Assembly: GCF_016651105.1 (NCBI RefSeq)
Contig: NZ_JAEKEL010000001.1
Span: 2,036,001-2,100,000 of the forward strand
Reading direction: 5' to 3'
DNA: 64,000 bases
Origin: Pseudomonas sp. TH15
GTDB taxonomy: Bacteria; Pseudomonadota; Gammaproteobacteria; Pseudomonadales; Pseudomonadaceae
A program made the translations under genes and the position numbers. This document shows, in pieces, positions 58,427-64,000 of this stretch; the stretch's first letter is position 1; each line of letters begins with the position of its first letter. Under the pieces are notes generated by a model that was given only the letters and a program-made list of their open reading frames with translations, was not told where the DNA came from and did no database searches.

Positions 58427-60013
58427 TTACAGTTCATCCACCCAGTTACTGTTCGGCTTCAAGTCGGCCAGGAACTCTTCCAGTGTGTGATCCTGCTGCA
58501 CGACCGACACTTTGGGTGCCAAAGGAGCTGGAGGTGCGGGAGGCGCCTCCTCCGTGCTGGCAGTTTGCGGCATCAACGTGACACCGAAATGATCATTGCC
58601 AGCAGGCTTCTTACCAGGCGTTGGTGAGGTCACGGTAATGATCGTTGCCTGGTCCTGGCGGCGCATCGGCATGACCACGCTGGTGTCGGCATTCAGGTAA
58701 CTGGCCATGGTTGCCAACGCAATTCCGACAAAGGGCGAGGCCGCGCCGGTATCGCCGAGACGCTGGGTGAGGTCGTAGCTTTCCCGCGACTCTAGCAAGT
58801 CGAGCGGGCTGTTGGCCGCTCTGAGGGCCGGTAACAGTTCGGCCAGCGGCGTGGTGTTCAGGCCGCCATCGAAGAACACTCGGGACGGTTTCGGAGAGAG
58901 CCCGTCCGTGGCGTTTTTCCAGCCGTCGGCCAGTTTGACAGTCAAGGCCTCGCGCTTCAGGCGCTCGCCAGTATCCGGTCGTCGCAGTGACACCGTCACC
59001 GGCCGGTGCAACTTGGCCAGCACCGGCAGCGCATCCCACTGCTCGAAAGCACGTTGGGTCCAAGGTTGAGGAAGAAACTCCGACGGCTGGAACTCCACCG
59101 CAGGTTTGCGCCAGCCCCAACCGGTGAACGCAGGATCGATCTTGTTCTCGTTGACCTTGGCGAACTGGGCGTAGTAACGCAGCCATTCAACGCGTTCGGG
59201 GCGGCCGACGACCAAGGCAACCATCGAGTCGGTAAGTTCGCCAGGTTGTCGAGGTCCGGTTCCGAGCCCTATGGGTTTATTACCCTTCGTAGTCAATGAC
59301 AACGCCATATTGAAGCCTTCATTAACGTAGATCAGCAATGCAGGAAGATCGGGATTGCGCTCGAATGTCTGGAACAGCGACTCCAGTAAAGCTTCGGGGG
59401 TATCACTACAGACGATGCCGTCCTGCAAATTACGAATGCGATGCCAATGCAGCCCGGCAGGTCCTCGCATGTTGTTGACCATTACAGACAAACTTTCTTC
59501 AGTTTCTTCAGGCGTAAAACGCAGGTTCGGTGTTTTTGGATTCCAGCCACGAACTACGGTAATAGTCGGGATAGGCCATTTCTCCAGAAAATCCCGTAAT
59601 CCCAATTCCAAGGCGTCTGCCTCCCTTTTTTCAGAGGCCATGTCCTTGTCGTCGGCAGTTACCGGGTACTTCTTCGGGTCCAAGGGCAAGATGCTGCCAA
59701 CGTGCAAGGCTTCTGACTGTTTTGCATTCTGTTCTTGCAAGGTTTGCCAGGTCTGCCCTTGGCGGAATACGTCGAGGCTCATTCCGATGCTGAGCACATC
59801 CAGAGTTTCCAGACGGGGCGATGTGGTTGGGGCGCGGTAACGAGCATCAACAGGCATGGTGGCGGCCTCCTTGGCCGACGAGGTATAGGCAGTCACGGAC
59901 GTGGCCGAGCTGGCAAAGCAACGGCTAGCCGTCAGTGGATGTTCAGCCGCCTGAGCCAGAGGGCTGGTCAGCAAAAGGCCGGTGAAAAACAGACAAGCTC
60001 TATCGAGGCGCAT
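58427..60013 (-). CDS. tla3: Tla3-type adaptor for T6SS phospholipase (DUF2875)
   Basis: A 528-residue protein resembling the P. aeruginosa adaptor Tla3 (PA0259 in my recollection), which loads Tle3 onto VgrG2b. Conserved parts include LDVLSIGMSLDVFRQGQ, TITVVRGWNPKTPNLRF and VFFDGGLNTTPLAELLPALR (cited in part). The first 22 residues look like a signal peptide (LFFTGLLLTSPLAQAAE), odd for a cytoplasmic loading factor. The tail is rich in Pro and Ala. It starts inside the tle3 stop (TGATG). Confidence 0.82.
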   Translation of the reverse strand: MRLDRACLFFTGLLLTSPLAQAAEHPLTASRCFASSATSVTAYTSSAKEAATMPVDARYRAPTTSPRLETLDVLSIGMSLDVFRQGQTWQTLQEQNAKQSEALHVGSILPLDPKKYPVTADDKDMASEKREADALELGLRDFLEKWPIPTITVVRGWNPKTPNLRFTPEETEESLSVMVNNMRGPAGLHWHRIRNLQDGIVCSDTPEALLESLFQTFERNPDLPALLIYVNEGFNMALSLTTKGNKPIGLGTGPRQPGELTDSMVALVVGRPERVEWLRYYAQFAKVNENKIDPAFTGWGWRKPAVEFQPSEFLPQPWTQRAFEQWDALPVLAKLHRPVTVSLRRPDTGERLKREALTVKLADGWKNATDGLSPKPSRVFFDGGLNTTPLAELLPALRAANSPLDLLESRESYDLTQRLGDTGAASPFVGIALATMASYLNADTSVVMPMRRQDQATIITVTSPTPGKKPAGNDHFGVTLMPQTASTEEAPPAPPAPLAPKVSVVQQDHTLEEFLADLKPNSNWVDEL

Positions 60014-62157
60014 CAGGCGATGCCACCAAAACGTACCGGCTCGCCTTTTCTGAGCTCGGTGCGGGTCTGGGTGGCCACCAGACTTGGCATGGTGTCGCTG
60101 ATGGCGGGTAGCGTGCCGGTCTTGCGATAGGCGACTGTAGAGTCAATCAGCTCGCGGTTTTTACCGTCCTCCTCCTGGTAGTGCTGATCCACGGAGTCGT
60201 CCGGATCTTCATTCTCCGCCTGAAATTGCGCGTTGGCGCCGCCGTCGGTCTTCGCCCAGTCCAGCCGCCAATCCGCCACCCGACACAGATACGCGTAAAA
60301 CGATGCTTCATCGACGCATTCGCCGGCACCGATCGCCACGTCATAGGCCAGCACTTGTCGGCTGTGTTCAGGGTTGTTGGGAATGGATGAGTGGAAAGAC
60401 AGAGCCTCCGAGTAGTCCTCGCCTTGCAGACGAATACGCGCCTGATAAGGCGTTTCCCCGCGAGTGATGAGGACCTTGCCGTTGCCTTGAGCCCGAGCGG
60501 CAAACACATGGGCACACTCCGAGGCTTCCTTGCCCTCGTTGCGGGCCTTTTCGACGCTCTGGATGTCTTGCCCATATTTGAAGGCCAGGGCTTCTTCCAT
60601 GATCTCCGCTTCGGCATGACGTGGGTTCTTCGGCTCCCAGCCGCCATTGGCTACGCCGATCGAAGCATCGACAGGGTCGAGTTTGTCCTTCATCTGGTAC
60701 ACCCCGCTTTTGGAGGCTTCCCCGGGGGCGGTCATAACGCCATCGTTGGAAAAATTCACGTCGCCCGGCACCGGCAATTGCGGCGCGGTCAAGACCACGC
60801 TGGCGCCCTTGTCCAGGCTGCCATTGGGAATACGGTCCATGAAGCCCAGCCCGGTGTCCTCCCACGGTTGTTCGCTGTCCTGGCGCAACAGGTAGACATA
60901 AGGAGGCACGTGTTTGCCGACGGGTTCTTTTTCGCCGTTGCGTTTACGCACAGTGAATATGCGCTGATGGAAAAGATGCGGAAGTACCTTGCGTGCAGGT
61001 ACGCCTTCGATCTCGTCCCCAATACCCTGCCAACCGATACCCTGGACGTTGCCAAGGCCCACGGTCTGGTCCTGGGGAGTGAAATAAAGATAGGTGCAGC
61101 CGCGATTGTCTCGCTCGTCGAACGAGATTTTCTCTCCGCCGATGTTGGCTTGAGACGACGAGCTACCGGTCCAACCCAGCCCACCAATGGCGCCATAACC
61201 CTGGCAGTTTTTGAGCGTGACGCTCGACAGCGCCGGATTGGAGTTCGGGTTGCCAGAGATGAATTGCAATATGCCGTTGAGGGTGGCAATACGCGCTCCT
61301 GTCGTCTGTTGCCCCAGCCATTTCTGGGCCTTTTCGTTGTTCGGCTGGTACAAACTATAAGGTGAGTTGATCATGACGACCCCGTCAACCGGACGTTCAC
61401 CTTCATCCTTGAGGAAAGCATGGGCCAGCAGGGTGAGCAGCGTGCCCTGACTGTGACCTACCACGTTGACCGTATCGTTCGGATAACGCTTGCGAATAAT
61501 TTTGATCAACATCGCCAGGCGCAGGGCGGCCAGTACCATATAGCGACGGTTAGTGGCTGAGTACAGCGGGTGGGTCAGGTTGCCACCAATAAAATTGAGG
61601 GGAAGGATGCCGAACGGATAGCCGTTGAAACCCTCGCCCCACATGTCAGGCAAGTTGGTGGTGGCATTGGCGAACTGACCGCCTTCCTTGGTGCCGGTCT
61701 TATCCAGGCGGTTGCCGTTTCGGTCTTCCCACTGTCCATGAGCTTTGGTTTTATTGATCTTCTCCTCTTCCTCCCGAAACCCCCAATAAAATGGAATAAC
61801 CACACTGCGCGGTTGGCAGCCGTTGCTGGATGCACCGAAGTTGCGCCGGTAGTACACGGCGTCAGGGTTTGTTGCCTTGCCGTCATCGTCAGCGGGCAGG
61901 CTGTACGTGGCCGGCATCAGAAAGCCCGGATTGTTCGCGCCGTTGGGCAGAGTGCGTGGCATATCCAGGCGCTCGTTCAATCCCTGGCACAGGCCACGCT
62001 CGACGCGTTCGTAGCAACCGGCCATGTCGTTGACGCCATGTACGACGATAGTCACGCAGGGCTTGGGTGGCGGCGGGATGAGGTGTACGTCGCCACCGCT
62101 GGGCATGGTGATCGATTGGGCGGAACAGATTTTTTTCGTCTGGACGGCGTCATTCAT
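60013..62157 (-). CDS. tle3: T6SS phospholipase effector Tle3
   Basis: A 714-residue antibacterial lipase effector of the Tle3 family (alpha/beta hydrolase plus DUF3274). The oxyanion region is CVTIVVHGVND (about 34-44). The catalytic Ser236 is in VVGHSQGTLL. The C-terminal part (about 520-714) is less recognisable and probably binds the adaptor. There is no signal peptide, as expected for cargo delivered through the spike. AAGGAGG lies upstream of the ATG. Target phospholipids in the recipient periplasm are inferred from the family. Confidence 0.88.
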   Translation of the reverse strand: MNDAVQTKKICSAQSITMPSGGDVHLIPPPPKPCVTIVVHGVNDMAGCYERVERGLCQGLNERLDMPRTLPNGANNPGFLMPATYSLPADDDGKATNPDAVYYRRNFGASSNGCQPRSVVIPFYWGFREEEEKINKTKAHGQWEDRNGNRLDKTGTKEGGQFANATTNLPDMWGEGFNGYPFGILPLNFIGGNLTHPLYSATNRRYMVLAALRLAMLIKIIRKRYPNDTVNVVGHSQGTLLTLLAHAFLKDEGERPVDGVVMINSPYSLYQPNNEKAQKWLGQQTTGARIATLNGILQFISGNPNSNPALSSVTLKNCQGYGAIGGLGWTGSSSSQANIGGEKISFDERDNRGCTYLYFTPQDQTVGLGNVQGIGWQGIGDEIEGVPARKVLPHLFHQRIFTVRKRNGEKEPVGKHVPPYVYLLRQDSEQPWEDTGLGFMDRIPNGSLDKGASVVLTAPQLPVPGDVNFSNDGVMTAPGEASKSGVYQMKDKLDPVDASIGVANGGWEPKNPRHAEAEIMEEALAFKYGQDIQSVEKARNEGKEASECAHVFAARAQGNGKVLITRGETPYQARIRLQGEDYSEALSFHSSIPNNPEHSRQVLAYDVAIGAGECVDEASFYAYLCRVADWRLDWAKTDGGANAQFQAENEDPDDSVDQHYQEEDGKNRELIDSTVAYRKTGTLPAISDTMPSLVATQTRTELRKGEPVRFGGIA

Positions 62158-62237
62158 CGTGCATTTCCTCCTTGAAGTGTTACCCCGTTGGTCTCGACGC
62201 GTGGGCGCAAGGTCATGACGGATTCGCTCGCTGAGGC

Positions 62238-62975
62238 CTATTGGCGCTGCGCCTCAAATACGAAGGGGTCCCCCTGATTCGGGAAGTGCAACAGGTACTG
62301 CGCCACCGGGTTTTTAGCATTGGGTACCCGGTAATCCACTTTCAGCCCGGTCGGATTGTTTTCCAGCTCCGCCCCCAGGTAGGCGTTATCCGGATAGCTG
62401 AACTGATTGCCGGGCGCCTTGCGAATGGCCGAGCAAGAAGCGAACAGTGGCGGTAAGGCGTACAAATGCTGACCGTGTACCAGCAACACTTGGGTGTATC
62501 GATCACCGTAGCCACTGCTGACGTACTGCATCTCCAGGCACGTTGAGGTGCCTTGGCGCCAGGCCGTGGCGGTCGCGAGGTTTTCCGGGTCGATGGGGTC
62601 ACCGACGGGCCACTGCGGCGAGGCGAAGTTGACCGCATCGCGCAGTGGCCAACGTTGTTTGCCAATCGTCAGGGCTTCGCCATCGAAGACAATCTCGGGC
62701 GTGCCTTTGGGCGGTTCGAGATTCAGCCCGTCGGGAGCGCTCCATTGCGCATCTTCAAAACGTTCAAACACCGGGCGCATGGCGTTGACCCACAGGCAAT
62801 GCCTTGGCGATTCCGAGCAGGGCATGGCGAGTTCGGTGCCGGGCCCTGCAAACAGGTTGTCGCCCAACGACTGATAGAAAGCACGGTAATCGGTGAACTG
62901 TACCGGAGCTGCCTGCGCCAGAAAGGGCAGGCCCGCACCGAGAAACAGGCTCAGACAACGGGTGACTTTTCTCAT
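62238..62975 (-). CDS. Periplasmic immunity protein candidate (Tli3 position)
   Basis: A 245-residue secreted protein with a signal peptide ending about LAQAAP. The mature part has four or so cysteines (MPCSESPRHCLW, STCLEMQ, FASCSAIRK) that may form disulfides. It sits directly upstream of tle3, the position Tli3 has in P. aeruginosa, and overlaps the hydrolase gene by four bases. It could protect against Tle3, the hydrolase or both. ATG 62975 was chosen; the longer frame upstream lies inside the hydrolase gene. Confidence 0.75.
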   Translation of the reverse strand: MRKVTRCLSLFLGAGLPFLAQAAPVQFTDYRAFYQSLGDNLFAGPGTELAMPCSESPRHCLWVNAMRPVFERFEDAQWSAPDGLNLEPPKGTPEIVFDGEALTIGKQRWPLRDAVNFASPQWPVGDPIDPENLATATAWRQGTSTCLEMQYVSSGYGDRYTQVLLVHGQHLYALPPLFASCSAIRKAPGNQFSYPDNAYLGAELENNPTGLKVDYRVPNAKNPVAQYLLHFPNQGDPFVFEAQRQ

Positions 62976-63586
62976 CGATGCCCCTTGGCGCCGGATGCCT
63001 TGATGTACTCCGGATTGGTGGTCCAGAAGATCGTTTTGCCGATGGCGGCAGTGGATTGGTATTTGTAGGTATAACGACCCCGCTCGCGGGTATTTACCAT
63101 TGTGTTGGTCTTTTTGTTGAACTGCGTCCAATAGGTGATCTTCTCCGGCAACGTGACTTGCGCAACACCAAAGATGTTGTGCGAGGGGGAGCCGTAGTGG
63201 AACCCGGAAGAGTGTCGGGGGTTGGTCGACTTCTTGATATCGACACCATCCCACCAATACGCCCCGTTGGAGGGATCATTGCCACGCTGGGCGAGCGCGT
63301 CCCGTGCACTCTCTACCGCCGAGCGCATGTTCTGATCGGCATTGATGGCCGCGTCCGAAGCCGCCATCAATTGGTTGTAACGGACATTGTTGCCCTTCGT
63401 GGCGACGACGTAGCCGGCGCCGGCCTCCTTGAGCAGGCTGTCGACGTCGGCAAGCTGCCACGCGCGCATGCGGTTGGTCACCGTAAAGCAAATAGCGCGG
63501 ACTTCCTGCGGGTTGTTGTCCGTCGAAGCTTCGCCGTATCCGATGGCCGCGAGCTTGCGCACCTGCGTTGTCAGGACTTCAGGCAT
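62972..63586 (-). CDS. Putative T6SS peptidoglycan hydrolase effector (SleB-like)
   Basis: A 204-residue protein without signal peptide. The N-terminal part resembles SleB/CwlJ-type cell-wall hydrolases: LAAIGYGEASTDNNPQEVRA followed by ICFTVTNRMR, with Glu19 in the position of the catalytic Glu. The later part has YWWDGVDIKKS and FGVAQVTLPEKITYW. Position between a VgrG-like gene and an immunity candidate supports an effector role. It overlaps both neighbours by a few bases. Amidase or lytic activity is inferred. Confidence 0.65.
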   Translation of the reverse strand: MPEVLTTQVRKLAAIGYGEASTDNNPQEVRAICFTVTNRMRAWQLADVDSLLKEAGAGYVVATKGNNVRYNQLMAASDAAINADQNMRSAVESARDALAQRGNDPSNGAYWWDGVDIKKSTNPRHSSGFHYGSPSHNIFGVAQVTLPEKITYWTQFNKKTNTMVNTRERGRYTYKYQSTAAIGKTIFWTTNPEYIKASGAKGHR

Positions 63587-64000
63587 TTTGTTTCTCCTTC
63601 ACCGGCCACGATTCCAGTTCCAGCTCCATGTCGGAAGGGAATTCCGGCGTGCGCTCACCGGAACCCTCGGCCACGACTTCCCCGGCGGACATCACCTTGA
63701 AGTGGTGCGGCGCGGGTCCACCTTTGTCATCCTTGAATTCAAAGAACTGCACAATTTCCTCCGCCTCATCATCGGCACTGGCAACACTGGCAGCAGCCCC
63801 CGCACCGCCTGCCGCGGCACCCGCGGCTGCGGGGGAGGGCGGCTTGAGCATGGCCACATTGGCAATGCTCATCGCATCTTTCTGCAACAACTGCGTGGCG
63901 CCCTGAGCATCGGTCACTCCTTCGACCACTTCGCCATTGGACAGGGTGATTTTGTACGGCATGTTGGGCATCGCCGACGTCCCGTCAATCTGCTTGAGCA
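63579..64000 (-). CDS. C-terminal end of a VgrG-like T6SS protein (partial)
   Basis: The frame is open to the window edge, so only the last 140 or so residues are present. It reads DGTSAMPNMPYKITLSNGEV and then EGVTDAQGATQLL, a beta-sandwich tail often found at the end of T6SS VgrG proteins; an Ala-rich linker (AAAGAAAGGAGAAASVA) and a final acidic segment follow. A separate small protein starting at 63971 or 63962 is possible, but the open frame upstream and the domain boundary argue against it. Confidence 0.65.
   Translation of the reverse strand, partial: LKQIDGTSAMPNMPYKITLSNGEVVEGVTDAQGATQLLQKDAMSIANVAMLKPPSPAAAGAAAGGAGAAASVASADDEAEEIVQFFEFKDDKGGPAPHHFKVMSAGEVVAEGSGERTPEFPSDMELELESWPVKEKQNA

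Noticed and set aside
62976..63257. N-terminal extension of the immunity candidate
   Set aside because: It overlaps the hydrolase gene, and starting at 62975 gives a clean signal peptide and a four-base gene overlap.

Overview
The window is chromosomal DNA of a Pseudomonas, most likely of the P. fluorescens group. It is GC-rich, two families of Pseudomonas-type REP/REPIN palindromes are scattered between genes, and the gene order from mreB to cysNC follows the order I remember for P. aeruginosa PAO1 (PA4481 to PA4442). A second block (acyltransferase, pta, slyD, gpx, OYE, glycosyltransferase, cysZ) follows PAO1 PA0834 to PA0846. These comparisons are from memory and were not computed.

Bases 1-12.9 kb hold the cell-shape genes mreB(partial)-mreC-mreD, then maf, rng, yhdP, a nitrilase-family hydrolase, tldD, yjgA/darP (opposite strand) and pmbA/tldE. 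From 13.07 to 15.97 kb lies the iron-starvation operon fagA-fumC-orfX-sodA behind a Fur-box-like promoter, followed by a ZIP metal transporter. These genes swap iron enzymes for iron-independent ones. On the minus strand, 16.97-23.98 kb carries the rpoN cluster (ptsO, rapZ, ptsN, hpf, rpoN) and the LPS-export/Kdo genes lptB-lptA-lptC-kdsC-kdsD. Divergent from them, 24.26-27.28 kb encodes the complete Mla phospholipid-transport operon mlaFEDCB, then ibaG, murA, hisG, hisD and hisC.

Between hisC and algW sit a four-copy tandem repeat of about 135 bp and a two-gene unit, a TonB-dependent receptor plus a DUF4198 periplasmic protein. The receptor start codon lies inside a 45-bp palindrome. The core then resumes with algW, a Nif3-family gene, cysD and a cysNC fusion. 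From 41 to 48.9 kb are an acyltransferase, pta, a DUF3565 gene, slyD, gpx, an Old Yellow Enzyme, a GT4 glycosyltransferase and cysZ.

From 49.0 kb the window is accessory. Bases 49.0-57.97 kb hold eight genes in four short, alternating transcription units: desaturase-GH3 synthetase-Rieske oxygenase; PF10118 diiron-like protein-alpha/beta hydrolase; two GNAT-like proteins; and a PAP2-desaturase fusion. I do not recognise this combination. It looks like a biosynthetic pathway for an oxidised, desaturated, amide-linked lipid-like compound, and it is the best candidate here for an undescribed system. Bases 58.0-64.0 kb form a type VI secretion effector island, read on the minus strand: the C-terminus of a VgrG-like protein, a small putative peptidoglycan hydrolase, a periplasmic immunity candidate, a Tle3-family phospholipase, its Tla3 adaptor (DUF2875) and a PAAR protein.

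Other points of note are a probable AUU start codon for mreC, and the absence of ackA beside pta. No tRNA, rRNA, insertion sequence or CRISPR array was seen.
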